A DNA stretch of 64,000 bases from an uncultured Pelagibacteraceae bacterium (lineage in GTDB: Bacteria > Pseudomonadota > Alphaproteobacteria > Pelagibacterales > Pelagibacteraceae), in contig CABZZR010000001.1 of the NCBI GenBank assembly GCA_902530215.1, positions 1 through 64,000 on the forward strand, written 5' to 3'. The position numbers and the translations under genes are program-made. Under the pieces are notes generated by a model. It was not told where the DNA came from, ran no database searches, and saw only the letters and a list, made by a program, of their open reading frames with translations. Positions 17,163 through 26,436 of this stretch are shown one piece after another; within the stretch, counting starts at the first letter, position 1, and the number at the start of each line of letters is the position of its first letter.

Positions 17163-18332
17163 ATGAAAACATCTGGAAGTTTTATGGGTTACAAGCGTGA
17201 GAATGGAAGAGTCGGTGTTAGAAATCATGTAATTATTTTGCCGGTAGATGATATTTCAAATGCTTGTGCAGAGGCTATAGGAAATAATATTAAAGGAACT
17301 GTAGCTATTCCACATTCATACGGAAGGCTACAATTTGGAAAAGATTTAGAATTATTTTTTAGAACGATAATTGGTACAGGAAAAAATCCAAATGTAGCGG
17401 CAGTTATAGTAGTAGGTATAGAGCCTAAGTGGACAAAAAAAGTAGTAGACGAAATTGCAAAAACTGGGAAACCTGTTGAAGGATTTAGTATCGAGGGATT
17501 AGGCGATATTGCCACAACAATGAAAGCTTCTAAAAAAGCTCAAGAGTTCGTTCAATGGGCAAGCGAAAAGCAAAGAACTGAATGTCCTTTGAGTGACTTA
17601 TGGATTTCTGTAAAATGTGGAGAATCTGATACCACATCAGGATTAGCATCAAATCCTGCTGTAGGCAATTTAATGGATAAATTAGAACCGCATGGTGTTC
17701 ATCTTTGTTTTGGCGAAACATCTGAAATTACTGGTGCAGAAATAGTTTGCGCTGGTAGAGCTAAAGATGAAAGTGCTAAAAAAAAATTTTTAGATACTTG
17801 GAACAGTTATAATAATTTTATTTTAGAAAACAAAACGAATGATTTATCTGAGAGCCAACCAACTGCTGGTAATATAAAAGGTGGTTTAACTACAATTGAA
17901 GAAAAAGCATTTGGTAATTTACAAAAAATTGGAAAAAAAGTTAAATATGTTGATGTTTTAGGACCTGCTGAAGAACCTTCTAGAGGTTCTGGTTTATATT
18001 TTATGGACACATCTTCAGCAGCAGCAGAGTGTGTTACTTTACAAGCAGCAGCTGGATTTACTGTTCATTTATTTCCTACAGGACAGGGTAATGTGGTAGG
18101 CAACCCAATAGAACCGGTTATTAAATTAACAGCAAATCCCAAAACTGCAAAAACGATGAGTGAACATATAGATCTTGATGTTTCAAAAATCTTAAAAAGG
18201 GAAATGAACTTAGATGAGGCTGGAGACGCATTAATTGATATTACTTTTAAGACAGCGAACGGAAGAATTACTTGTGCTGAAGCACTGGGCCATAGAGAGT
18301 TTGTAATAACAAAACTTTACAGAAGCGCTTAA
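17163..18332 (+). CDS. suyB: (2R)-sulfolactate sulfo-lyase, large subunit
   Basis: This 389-residue protein matches the UxaA C-terminal (altronate dehydratase) family: [15 protein letters not shown] at the N-terminus, the HSYGRLQ region near 48, [17 protein letters not shown] near residues 147-163 with a conserved Cys, and a C-terminal Cys-containing [17 protein letters not shown] region. With SuyA it forms the lyase that releases sulfite from sulfolactate, the product expected from HpsN. The gene ends 4 bases before the convergent mocA gene with no obvious terminator between them. Confidence 0.9.
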   Translation: MKTSGSFMGYKRENGRVGVRNHVIILPVDDISNACAEAIGNNIKGTVAIPHSYGRLQFGKDLELFFRTIIGTGKNPNVAAVIVVGIEPKWTKKVVDEIAKTGKPVEGFSIEGLGDIATTMKASKKAQEFVQWASEKQRTECPLSDLWISVKCGESDTTSGLASNPAVGNLMDKLEPHGVHLCFGETSEITGAEIVCAGRAKDESAKKKFLDTWNSYNNFILENKTNDLSESQPTAGNIKGGLTTIEEKAFGNLQKIGKKVKYVDVLGPAEEPSRGSGLYFMDTSSAAAECVTLQAAAGFTVHLFPTGQGNVVGNPIEPVIKLTANPKTAKTMSEHIDLDVSKILKREMNLDEAGDALIDITFKTANGRITCAEALGHREFVITKLYRSA

Positions 18333-18336
18333 CAAA

Positions 18337-18903
18337 TTATTTAAAATTATCTTGAGTATCAAAATCTAAAATTATTGATTTATTTTCAATGGGTAATAAT
18401 TTTATTTTACTTAATTTTTTTTCTAGAATAGATTTAGCACCAATATCTCCCTTAATTTTTATTATTTCATCCACCATCATGCTAGAAAATAAAACAGGGT
18501 TACCCCATTGCCCTTTATAAGTTGGGATGATTATTTCATTATTTTTTTTTGATTTTATTAAATCTTCATAAACTTTTGTGTCTATTAATGGCATATCTGC
18601 CAAACAAATAAAAAAAGCGTTGGATAGTTTAGATAGATTTTTCAAACCTAACTTAATAGATGAAGACATTCCGCTTGGATAATTTTTATTGATTACAATT
18701 TTTATCTTTTTGTTATTACTTACTAAATTTGAAATAATTTCACTTTGATAACCCAGAACAATGATTAGTTCATTAACAGAACTATTTAAAATATTTGTTA
18801 TTGAATATTGTATTAAAGGCAATCCATTATATAACTTTGTTAATTTATTTTCTCCTTGCATTCGCTTTGACTCACCAGCTGCAAGCAAAATAGCTGATAT
18901 CAT
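18337..18903 (-). CDS. MocA/MobA-like molybdenum cofactor nucleotidyltransferase
   Basis: This 188-residue GT-A fold nucleotidyltransferase has the N-terminal AILLAAGESKRMQGENKL motif (residues 3-20) and a metal-binding Asp in CLADMPLID near residue 100. This resembles MocA, which adds CMP to molybdopterin for xanthine-oxidase-family enzymes. It is the last gene of the cox-like operon, overlapping the XdhC-type gene by 4 bases. That supports making the cytosine dinucleotide cofactor for the CoxL enzyme encoded upstream. Confidence 0.85.
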   Translation of the reverse strand: MISAILLAAGESKRMQGENKLTKLYNGLPLIQYSITNILNSSVNELIIVLGYQSEIISNLVSNNKKIKIVINKNYPSGMSSSIKLGLKNLSKLSNAFFICLADMPLIDTKVYEDLIKSKKNNEIIIPTYKGQWGNPVLFSSMMVDEIIKIKGDIGAKSILEKKLSKIKLLPIENKSIILDFDTQDNFK

Positions 18904-19583
18904 TGTCTTTTATAAACTTCTAAAACAAGTTGTGAAATAATTGATAATGCTATTTCGGGAGCTGCTCTTCCACCTAGTTTTATGCCTATAGGTCCATAAA
19001 TTTTGTTTATATCTATATCTTTAAATCCTGCATCTTTTAGTCTTTGACATCTATTAGCATGAGTTTTTTTACTACCAAGTGCACCAATATAAAAAAAACT
19101 GTTTTTAATTGCAAATTGAAGTGCGGGATCATCTATTTTAGGATCATGAGTCAAAGCTATTAAAGCAGAATTTTTATCAGGTTTAATTTCATTCAATGCT
19201 TCGTTAGGCCATTTGTTAATTACATTTATTCCTGGAAATCTTTGTTCTGTAGCAAAATAACCTCTTGGATCTATAATTGAAATTTCAAAATTTAAGTTTT
19301 TTGCAAAATCTACTAAATATTGAGCAATGTGAACAGCTCCAACTATAATTACTTTAATAGGACGTATATAATTCTCGATAAATATATTTGTGTCTTGAAT
19401 AAGTCCATTTATTTTTTTTTCGTACAATAAATTTATTTTATCTAGATATTTTTCAAAATTCTTATTTATATTTTTATTTTTTTCAAAAATGCAACTTTCA
19501 CCATTTTCAATATTCGTAATAATTGCAAATTCAATTTTTTTTTCTTTTTTTTTAATAATTTCTGTAAGTAAGTCTATTTTCAT
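18900..19583 (-). CDS. XdhC/CoxI-family protein, Rossmann half
   Basis: This 227-residue protein has a divergent, charged N-terminal third and a C-terminal Rossmann-type region beginning IRPIKVIIVGAVHIAQ near residue 92. It also carries ALTHDPKIDD and YIGALGSKKTHANR, typical of the XdhC C-terminal domain. XdhC-type chaperones bind and protect molybdenum cofactor and guide sulfuration before insertion. It directly abuts the 109-residue XdhC N-terminal-type gene, so the family's usual two-domain protein is split here. Both pieces have clean starts and stops, and this split is known in cox-type operons. Confidence 0.85.
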   Translation of the reverse strand: MKIDLLTEIIKKKEKKIEFAIITNIENGESCIFEKNKNINKNFEKYLDKINLLYEKKINGLIQDTNIFIENYIRPIKVIIVGAVHIAQYLVDFAKNLNFEISIIDPRGYFATEQRFPGINVINKWPNEALNEIKPDKNSALIALTHDPKIDDPALQFAIKNSFFYIGALGSKKTHANRCQRLKDAGFKDIDINKIYGPIGIKLGGRAAPEIALSIISQLVLEVYKRQ

Positions 19584-19913
19584 TTAAGTAATTTGCTCTA
19601 AAAAAAGGGCAATTTCTCCTCCACAAGCTAATCCTATTTCCCATGCGCTTTCGTCAGAAACTCTAAATTCTATTTTTTTAAATTTTTTATTTTCTTTAAT
19701 TAAACCTAAACATTCCCTTACAACTGCAGTTTCAACACAACCTCCTGATACTGATCCAGAAAAGTCGCCCTTATCATTAATAATCATCCTACTTCCTATA
19801 GGTCTGGGTGATGATCCCCATGTTTGTATTACTGTGGCTAGTACTACTTTACGATCTAAAGATATCCAATCCTTAGCTTCTTCCAATACTTTTTCATCAA
19901 ACGAATTTTTCAT
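19584..19913 (-). CDS. XdhC/CoxI-family protein, N-terminal half
   Basis: This 109-residue protein matches the XdhC/CoxI N-terminal domain: VLATVIQTWGSSPRPIGSRM near residues 25-44, the GSVSGGCVE motif near 53-61, and a terminal GLACGGEIALFLE. The conserved Cys residues in GGCVE and ACGG are candidates for handling the cofactor. It sits between the FAD-subunit gene and the Rossmann-half gene in the cox-like operon. Confidence 0.88.
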   Translation of the reverse strand: MKNSFDEKVLEEAKDWISLDRKVVLATVIQTWGSSPRPIGSRMIINDKGDFSGSVSGGCVETAVVRECLGLIKENKKFKKIEFRVSDESAWEIGLACGGEIALFLEQIT

Positions 19914-19948
19914 CGAAATTTATTAAATTAATTTTAAATAAATTATAA

Positions 19949-20737
19949 TTATTTACAACTAGCAACAGCTTTTTTTGCTAAAGTCAGTATTAAGTGAGCT
20001 CTATAATCTGCTGAAGCGTGAATATCAGCATTTAAACCTGATGTTTTTAAATTTAAACTATTCAATGATGACTCTGAAAAATTTTTACTTAAAATTTTTT
20101 CGATTTCCTCGCATCTAAATACATAAGATTTAGCTCCAGTAACTGCAACGTTTACTTCTGATTTAAATTTAGCTACATACACTCCAACAATTGCGTATCT
20201 TGATGCAGGATTTGGAAATTTTACATAACATGATTTTTCAGGTATCTGGAATTCTACTGATTGAATTAATTCACCTGACTTTAAAGCTGTTTCAAACATA
20301 CCTTTAAAAAATTTAGAACTTTCAATTTTTCTAGAGCTTGTATGTATATTGGCATTTAAAGCTAAACAAGCCGCTGGATAGTCTGCTGACGGATCGTTGT
20401 TCGCTATAGATCCTCCAATAGTTCCTCTGTTTCTTACTTGTGGGTCGCCTATTCCATCAGCTAAAGATGAAAGAGATGCAATACTTTTTTTAACCTCTTT
20501 TGAAGAAGCAACATCAGCATGTTTGGTTGTGGCACCTATTTTTAAAGTTTTTCCGCTCACTTTTATGCCTGTAAGGTCTTTTATTTTTTTTATATCAATC
20601 AAATCCGAATAAGCTGCCATTCGAAGCTTAATTGCTGGGAGTGTAGTCATTCCTCCTGCAAGATATGCTGTCTTGCTAGAGGCTAATTTAGTTGCCTCTT
20701 TAATATTTTTGGCAGTGTGATAACTAAAATTTTTCAT
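19949..20737 (-). CDS. coxM: FAD-binding medium subunit of a CO-dehydrogenase-like enzyme
   Basis: This 262-residue protein is of the molybdopterin dehydrogenase FAD-binding family. The two FAD-contact segments are AYLAGGMTT (residues 24-32) and TIGGSIANNDPSADYPAAC (near 107-125). The medium subunit passes electrons from the iron-sulfur subunit to its acceptor. The gene starts 3 bases after the coxL stop. It is slightly shorter than typical CoxM (about 285) but both FAD motifs are intact. Confidence 0.9.
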   Translation of the reverse strand: MKNFSYHTAKNIKEATKLASSKTAYLAGGMTTLPAIKLRMAAYSDLIDIKKIKDLTGIKVSGKTLKIGATTKHADVASSKEVKKSIASLSSLADGIGDPQVRNRGTIGGSIANNDPSADYPAACLALNANIHTSSRKIESSKFFKGMFETALKSGELIQSVEFQIPEKSCYVKFPNPASRYAIVGVYVAKFKSEVNVAVTGAKSYVFRCEEIEKILSKNFSESSLNSLNLKTSGLNADIHASADYRAHLILTLAKKAVASCK

Positions 20738-20740
20738 TTT

Positions 20741-23113
20741 TTAAGCCGCCTCTCTGTTTGATTTTTTATTTTGCAGTGCATCCCACACTTTTTCAGATGT
20801 TGCGGGCATTGAAATTTCTGTATTAATTGCATCAACAACTGCATTTATAACAGCTGGAGGAGCAGCAATAGCACCTGCTTCTCCGCATCCTTTAACACCT
20901 AATGGGTTTGAAGTTGCGGGTGTTGAAGTATAAGCAATTTTAAATTCTGGAAAATTATCAGCTCTTGGCATTGCATAATCCATATATGAAGCTGTCGTTA
21001 ATTGTCCAGATTTATCGTAATGTGCATTTTCGTATAATGCCTGTCCAATTCCTTGGACTACTCCACCATGTACCTGCCCTTCGACAATCATAGGATTAAT
21101 TACTGTTCCAAAATCATCAACAGCTGTGTAAGTTACAACTTTTGTTTCGCCTGTATTAGGATCAACCTCTACTTCACATATATGAGTTCCTGCTGGAAAC
21201 GAAAAATTTATTGGATCATAAAAAGCAGTCTCTTTCAAACCTGGTTCCACACCTTCAGGAAGAGGCGATTTAATTTCTCCATACTGACCAGGTAAATAGC
21301 ACGCAAATGCTATCTCACCGATAGTCTTTTTCTTGTTCGAATTTTTAACAACAAATTCTCCAGATTTAAAATCAATTTCCTCAGGTTTTGCTTCTAACAT
21401 CTTAGCAGCAACTTTTTTACCTTTATCAATAATTTTATCACATGCTTTAACTATTGCGGTACCTCCTACTGCTAACGATCTTGATCCATAAGTTCCCATA
21501 CCGAAAGGACCTTTATCTGTATCACCATGAATTAATTCTATATTTTCCAAAGCTACACCAAGTTTATCAGAAACTATTTGGGCAAATGTTGTGTCATGTC
21601 CCTGCCCATGACTATGTGCTCCTGTAAAAACAGACACATTACCTGTTGCATTAAATCTGATTTCAGCAGATTCCCATAAACCTACTCCAGCACCAATAGA
21701 CATTACTACAGCAGATGGCGCTATACCACATGCCTCAATATATGTAGAAAAACCAATACCTCTTAATTTGCCTTTTGAGGCAGACTCAGATTTTCTTTTT
21801 TCAAAATTTTTATAATCAGATAGTTCTAAAGCTTTATTTAAATGAGCTGAATAATCACCAGAGTCTATATTGTGGACCAAACATTGTTGATGAGGAAATT
21901 TATTTATAAAATTTTTAACTCTAAATTCAGCTCTGTCCATACCTAATTCTTTCGCAGCTTTTTCTATTAATCTCTCGATCATATAAGTTGCTTCTGGTCT
22001 TCCAGCACCTCGGTAGGCATCGACTGGAGCAGTGTTTGTAAAAACAGCTTTAACATTACAGAATGCTACTGGAATATTATATAAACCCAATACTAAAGGA
22101 GCATACAAATAAGTTGGTGTTACTGTGGCAAACAATGAAGCGTAAGCTCCAATGTTAGCAATCGTTTCAACTTTTAAACCAGTAATTTTTCCGTCTTTTT
22201 GCAATGCTAATTGAGCATGTGTAATATGATCTCTACCATGACAATCAGATAAAAAAGATTCCGTTCTTTCAGCCACCCACTTAACTGGTTTTTCAATTTT
22301 TTTTGCTGCCCAAGCTACAACAGCATCTTCTGCATACGGATAAATTTTTGATCCAAAACCTCCTCCTACATCTGGGGCTACCACCCTAAATTTATGTTCG
22401 GGTGCAATACCATTAAACGCCGAAAGAACTAACCTTGTTAAATGAGGATTCTGGTTAGTTGTATATAATGTTAATTCTTCAGATGAAGGATTGTAATCAC
22501 CTATAGAAGCTCTTGGTTCCATAGCATTTGGAATTAATCTATTATTAACTAGGTCTATAGAAACTACCTTTTCTGCTTTTGAAAAAGCTTCTTCAGCCTT
22601 TCCTTTATCTCCTAATCCAAAATCAAAACACAAATTTTGGTCTATGCCTTCATATATTGCTTCGGACTTCATTGCATCAGAAGTATTAACAACAGCTTTT
22701 AATATTTTATAGTTTACATTAACAAGATCTGCTGCATCTTTTGCTTGCTCTAAAGTCTCAGCTATTACCACAGCAACATGATCTCCAACATAATTAACTG
22801 AGTCTTTCGCCAAAGGAGGATGAGGTGGTACTTTCATGTCTTTTCCGTCTTGGCTTACAATTTTCCATCCAGCAATTAATCCACCAATTTTATCATTTGC
22901 TAAATCTTCTCCTGTTAAAATCTTAATAACTCCTTTTGATTTAGATGCTTTGGAAATATCTACACTTTTAATTTGAGCTCTAGCGTGAGGTGATCTCACA
23001 AAATAAGCATAAGTTTGGTTTGCAAAATTAATGTCTGCTGTATATCTGCCTTTGCCTGTTAAAAATTTTTTATCCTCTTTTCTTTCAACTTTTGAACCAA
23101 TCATACTTGCCAT
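20741..23113 (-). CDS. coxL: Form II CO-dehydrogenase-like large subunit (molybdenum hydroxylase)
   Basis: This 790-residue xanthine-oxidase-family large subunit binds the molybdopterin cytosine dinucleotide. The active-site loop reads AYRGAGR (near residue 368), the form II signature, rather than the AYXCSFR of proven form I aerobic CO dehydrogenases. The catalytic Glu lies in GVKGCGEAGAIAAPP near the C-terminus (about residue 745). The form II substrate is not established; CO oxidation should not be assumed. The operon order is coxG-S-L-M then two XdhC genes and mocA, all on the minus strand. Confidence 0.92.
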   Translation of the reverse strand: MASMIGSKVERKEDKKFLTGKGRYTADINFANQTYAYFVRSPHARAQIKSVDISKASKSKGVIKILTGEDLANDKIGGLIAGWKIVSQDGKDMKVPPHPPLAKDSVNYVGDHVAVVIAETLEQAKDAADLVNVNYKILKAVVNTSDAMKSEAIYEGIDQNLCFDFGLGDKGKAEEAFSKAEKVVSIDLVNNRLIPNAMEPRASIGDYNPSSEELTLYTTNQNPHLTRLVLSAFNGIAPEHKFRVVAPDVGGGFGSKIYPYAEDAVVAWAAKKIEKPVKWVAERTESFLSDCHGRDHITHAQLALQKDGKITGLKVETIANIGAYASLFATVTPTYLYAPLVLGLYNIPVAFCNVKAVFTNTAPVDAYRGAGRPEATYMIERLIEKAAKELGMDRAEFRVKNFINKFPHQQCLVHNIDSGDYSAHLNKALELSDYKNFEKRKSESASKGKLRGIGFSTYIEACGIAPSAVVMSIGAGVGLWESAEIRFNATGNVSVFTGAHSHGQGHDTTFAQIVSDKLGVALENIELIHGDTDKGPFGMGTYGSRSLAVGGTAIVKACDKIIDKGKKVAAKMLEAKPEEIDFKSGEFVVKNSNKKKTIGEIAFACYLPGQYGEIKSPLPEGVEPGLKETAFYDPINFSFPAGTHICEVEVDPNTGETKVVTYTAVDDFGTVINPMIVEGQVHGGVVQGIGQALYENAHYDKSGQLTTASYMDYAMPRADNFPEFKIAYTSTPATSNPLGVKGCGEAGAIAAPPAVINAVVDAINTEISMPATSEKVWDALQNKKSNREAA

Positions 23114-23131
23114 ATTAATTACCCTCCTAAA

Positions 23132-23593
23132 TTAAGATTTGTTAGCTGCCTCTTTAACTGCTGCAACAATATTTTGATAACCTGTACATCTGCAAATATT
23201 TCCTTCTAACCAATCTCTAATTTCTTGATCAGAGGGATTTTTTTTGTTTTTTAATAAATCTATAGCACTCATAACCATACCAGGAGTACAAAAACCACAT
23301 TGCAATCCATGGTGTTTTTTAAATGCTTCTTGCATTGGATGTAGTTTTCCGTTTTGTGACAAGCCTTCGATAGTAGTGATTTTGGAATCATTAATATCAG
23401 CAGCTAATACAGTACAACTTTTTACAGATTTGCCATCGACATGCACGACACAAGCTCCACATTGGCTTGTGTCACAACCTATGTGTGTTCCTGTTAAATT
23501 TAAAATATCTCTTAATAATTCAGACAACAAAGTCTGGTCAGGCACATCTTTTGAAATTCTTTTTCCGTTAACCTCTAATCTAACCTCTTGCAT
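23132..23593 (-). CDS. coxS: [2Fe-2S] small subunit of the CoxL enzyme
   Basis: This 153-residue protein carries two 2Fe-2S sites: a plant-ferredoxin-type set ([10 protein letters not shown]...C, near residues 39-60) and the C-terminal helical set (QCGFCTPG near 98-105 and NICRCTG near 131-137). It moves electrons from the molybdenum centre to FAD. The start follows a very strong purine-rich ribosome site (GAGGGGGG). It is separated from coxG by 84 bases. Confidence 0.93.
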   Translation of the reverse strand: MQEVRLEVNGKRISKDVPDQTLLSELLRDILNLTGTHIGCDTSQCGACVVHVDGKSVKSCTVLAADINDSKITTIEGLSQNGKLHPMQEAFKKHHGLQCGFCTPGMVMSAIDLLKNKKNPSDQEIRDWLEGNICRCTGYQNIVAAVKEAANKS

Positions 23594-23677
23594 TAGACCC
23601 CCCTCTAAACAGAATTATTAGACCATAAAGATTTTGAAGGAGCAATAATATATTTATACACGTAATATTAGAAAAGT

Positions 23678-24250
23678 TTAATTTACAACGTAAATCAAAG
23701 TAGCAGCTAACAATGCTACCAACAAATATAGGTATTTTTTATTAAATTTTTTATTTTTAGTTGTTTCAATTTTGTTTGTGATGTTAATTTTACCTTCATC
23801 TTGATCTGAGGGTTTTTTTGAAATTATTTCTGAAAAATTACCAAAAAAAATATCAGCCATTTTTTTTGCTGTCATATCTATCAATCTAGATCCTACCTGG
23901 GCTATTTTTCCACCTACATTAGCTTCAACGTCATAAACTAATTTTGTTTTTCCATCATATTCTTCTAACTTTACTGACGCCTCACCTGTAGCAAAACCTA
24001 CTGGAGAGTTTCCTTGTCCTATTATCTTGTAGCTGTTTGGAGGATTTAGTTCTTGTAAATCTATGGATCCAACAAAAGTAGCGTTAAAAGGTCCGATCTT
24101 GTTTGTCGCAGTAGCTTCAAAACTAGTATCTGAGTTTTTCTTGAATTTTTCACAGCCCGGAATGCTTTTTCTTAAAATCTCAGGATCATTTAATGCTTTC
24201 CAGACTGAATTTTTATCTAAATTTATTTCGTATTCCCCTCTTAATTTCAT
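23678..24250 (-). CDS. coxG: CoxG-like SRPBCC protein with membrane anchor
   Basis: This 190-residue protein has an N-terminal SRPBCC (START-like) domain of about 150 residues typical of CoxG and a C-terminal hydrophobic tail (about residues 172-188) that would anchor it to the inner membrane. CoxG recruits the CO dehydrogenase to the membrane in form I systems. It is the first gene of the cox-like operon. Its start is only 34 bases from the divergent DUF1244 gene, so the promoters must overlap. Confidence 0.88.
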   Translation of the reverse strand: MKLRGEYEINLDKNSVWKALNDPEILRKSIPGCEKFKKNSDTSFEATATNKIGPFNATFVGSIDLQELNPPNSYKIIGQGNSPVGFATGEASVKLEEYDGKTKLVYDVEANVGGKIAQVGSRLIDMTAKKMADIFFGNFSEIISKKPSDQDEGKINITNKIETTKNKKFNKKYLYLLVALLAATLIYVVN

Positions 24251-24268
24251 ATATATATTAAAATAGTA

Positions 24269-24274
24269 TATAAT
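24269..24274 (+). promoter_or_regulatory. Candidate -10 box for the DUF1244 gene
   Basis: TATAAT lies 10 bases before the ATG at 24285 within a 34-base divergent gap. A start site about 7 bases downstream would give an almost leaderless transcript. No clear -35 is seen; it would lie at the start of coxG. Confidence 0.4.
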
Positions 24275-24284
24275 AAAATTTGAT

Positions 24285-24530
24285 ATGGATGACAGTACAA
24301 AAAAAGAATTGCAATCAGCAACTTTTGAAAGATTAGTTCACCATTTACGAGAAAGAAAAGACGTACAAAATATCGACTTAATGAATCTTGCTGGATTTTG
24401 CAGAAATTGTTTGTCGAAATGGTATAGAGAAGAGGCTCAAAAAAAAGGTGTTGAAATATCAGACCCTGATGCAAGAAAACATGTCTACGGGATGTCTTAC
24501 GAAGACTGGAAAAAAAAGTATCAAAAATAA
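24285..24530 (+). CDS. DUF1244 family protein
   Basis: This 81-residue small soluble protein has the family's layout: FERLVHHLRER near residues 11-21, a central NLAGFCRNCLSKWYREEA with two Cys separated by two residues, and a C-terminal YGMSYEDWKKKYQ. It is conserved in proteobacteria and has no firmly known function. The gene is followed 3 bases later by ccmF, so the two may share a transcript. Confidence 0.88.
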   Translation: MDDSTKKELQSATFERLVHHLRERKDVQNIDLMNLAGFCRNCLSKWYREEAQKKGVEISDPDARKHVYGMSYEDWKKKYQK

Positions 24531-24533
24531 TTA

Positions 24534-26435
24534 ATGGTTGCGTTTTTGGGAAATACAGCTCTTTTGCTTGCATCTTGTCTTGCTGCAGCTCAACTTTTCA
24601 TTTCTTTAAAAATAGATAAATACAAAATAATAAAATATCATAAATTTGTAGTATTAGGTCTACTGCTTTTTACGTTAATTTCTTTCTTTTCCCTAATGTA
24701 CAGTCATATTGTTTCTGATTTTTCAATTAAAAACGTATTTGAAAATTCACACACAACAAAACCATTGTTTTACAAAATTTCAGGTGTATGGGGGAACCAC
24801 GAAGGATCCATGCTTCTTTGGATACTCGTTTTAAGCATTTTCAATTATTTTATATATAAACTTTATAATAAAAATAATTTAATTTTTGTTTCTAAAATTC
24901 TACAAAACCAGGCCATAATTTGTTTGGGCTTTTTATTATTTACTTATTTAACATCTAATCCCTTTGATAAAACAGTTGCAAAATTCAGTAATGGCTTAGG
25001 GTTTAATCCAATTTTACAAGATCCGGCTCTAGCTATTCATCCTCCTCTTTTATATTTAGGTTATGTTGGTTTTTCAGCTGCATTCTCAATTAGCCTTGCG
25101 GCCCTGCAATTACAAGATAACGAAAAAATTAACTGGAATATTTATATGAAACCTTTTGTTTTATACGCTTGGAGTTTTTTAACAATAGGTATAGCTCTCG
25201 GTTCTATATGGGCATATTATGAATTAGGTTGGGGTGGCTGGTGGTTCTGGGATCCTGTTGAAAATGCTTCTTTTATGCCTTGGTTACTTGGTACGGCTTT
25301 AATTCATTCTCTAATTACTCTAGAAAAAAGAAAGTCTTTGGAATCATGGGTTTTGCTATTGGCTATTTTAACTTTTCTTTTAAGTGTTATTGGAACTTTT
25401 TTAGTCAGATCGGGTATTTTGACAAGCGTACATACTTTTGCTTTAGATCCTTCAAGAGGAATTTATATTTTAAGTTTTACAGCATTATTAGGTATTTATT
25501 CTCTTGCTTTATTTGGATTAAAAGAAAAAAATTATAATAAAAATAATTTTTTTTCTTTGACAAGTAAAGAAGGAACTATTCTTTTAAATAATATTATAAT
25601 GATAATATTGTGTGCATCAGTTTTTTTAGGAACAATATACCCTCTAGCTGTAGAAGTTTTTTTTAAAAATAAAATATCCGTTGGAGAGCCTTATTATAAT
25701 TCAATTGTTCTTCCAATAATGATACCAGCTATTATTGTAATGGGAATTGCTCCAATTATGTATTGGAAAAAAGATAATATTTTTAAAATACTTAAAAAAT
25801 CAATTTATCCAATAATTTTAACTTTTTTTATTACTATAACTTTTTTTTATATATATGAAAAATATAGTTTAGCTGGAATTATTGGAATAATTTTAGCATC
25901 CTGGATTATATCAAATACTTTAATTTATTTATTTGCAAAAATATTTCTTAAAATAAATACAAATTACTCCATAGGGATGACTATTGCGCATTTGGGAATA
26001 GGTTTGTTAATTTTAGGTGCAACAGGATCAAGCGTGTGGCAAGAAGAAAAAATTATTAGAATGAATATCAATGATGAAATCAAAATAAACAAATACAATG
26101 TTACTTTTAGCAAAATAAAAGAAATTTCTGGCCAAAATTATATAGCAATTCAGGGTAATTTTTTAGTTCAAAGCGATGGAAAATTTATAACTAATTTGAA
26201 ACCAGAAAATAGATTGTATCCAATAACACAAATATTCACATCTGAAGTGTCAATACATACAAATCTATCCAGAGACCTGTATCTTGTTTTGGGAGAGGGC
26301 AATTCAGATGATGGATGGGTAGTTAGATTATATCATAATCCTTTGGTAATCTGGATTTGGCTTGGTTCGATTACTATTTTTATTGGCGGGTTATTGTCTG
26401 TAACAAAAAATAAAAAAACAATTAAAAATTATTAA
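24534..26435 (+). CDS. ccmF: Cytochrome c maturation heme lyase CcmF
   Basis: This 633-residue protein has about 15 membrane helices and the tryptophan-rich WWD region GWGGWWFWDPVENASFMPW near residues 230-248. It also has GNHEGSMLLW near residue 88 and conserved His residues near the helix ends (HPPLLYLGY near 170). CcmF transfers heme from holo-CcmE to apocytochrome c in the periplasm with CcmH. It starts the block ccmF-G-H. Confidence 0.95.
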   Translation: MVAFLGNTALLLASCLAAAQLFISLKIDKYKIIKYHKFVVLGLLLFTLISFFSLMYSHIVSDFSIKNVFENSHTTKPLFYKISGVWGNHEGSMLLWILVLSIFNYFIYKLYNKNNLIFVSKILQNQAIICLGFLLFTYLTSNPFDKTVAKFSNGLGFNPILQDPALAIHPPLLYLGYVGFSAAFSISLAALQLQDNEKINWNIYMKPFVLYAWSFLTIGIALGSIWAYYELGWGGWWFWDPVENASFMPWLLGTALIHSLITLEKRKSLESWVLLLAILTFLLSVIGTFLVRSGILTSVHTFALDPSRGIYILSFTALLGIYSLALFGLKEKNYNKNNFFSLTSKEGTILLNNIIMIILCASVFLGTIYPLAVEVFFKNKISVGEPYYNSIVLPIMIPAIIVMGIAPIMYWKKDNIFKILKKSIYPIILTFFITITFFYIYEKYSLAGIIGIILASWIISNTLIYLFAKIFLKINTNYSIGMTIAHLGIGLLILGATGSSVWQEEKIIRMNINDEIKINKYNVTFSKIKEISGQNYIAIQGNFLVQSDGKFITNLKPENRLYPITQIFTSEVSIHTNLSRDLYLVLGEGNSDDGWVVRLYHNPLVIWIWLGSITIFIGGLLSVTKNKKTIKNY

Positions 26436-26436
26436 T

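Noticed and set aside
18900-19913. XdhC gene broken by a frameshift
   Set aside because: The two halves have a clean stop and adjacent ATG, and split XdhC/CoxI genes are known in cox-type operons.
20741-23113. A proven aerobic carbon monoxide dehydrogenase
   Set aside because: The active-site loop is AYRGAGR, not the form I AYXCSFR, so CO oxidation cannot be claimed.
23244-23621. A 125-residue plus-strand frame opposite coxS
   Set aside because: coxS has both iron-sulfur motifs; the opposite frame has no recognisable features.
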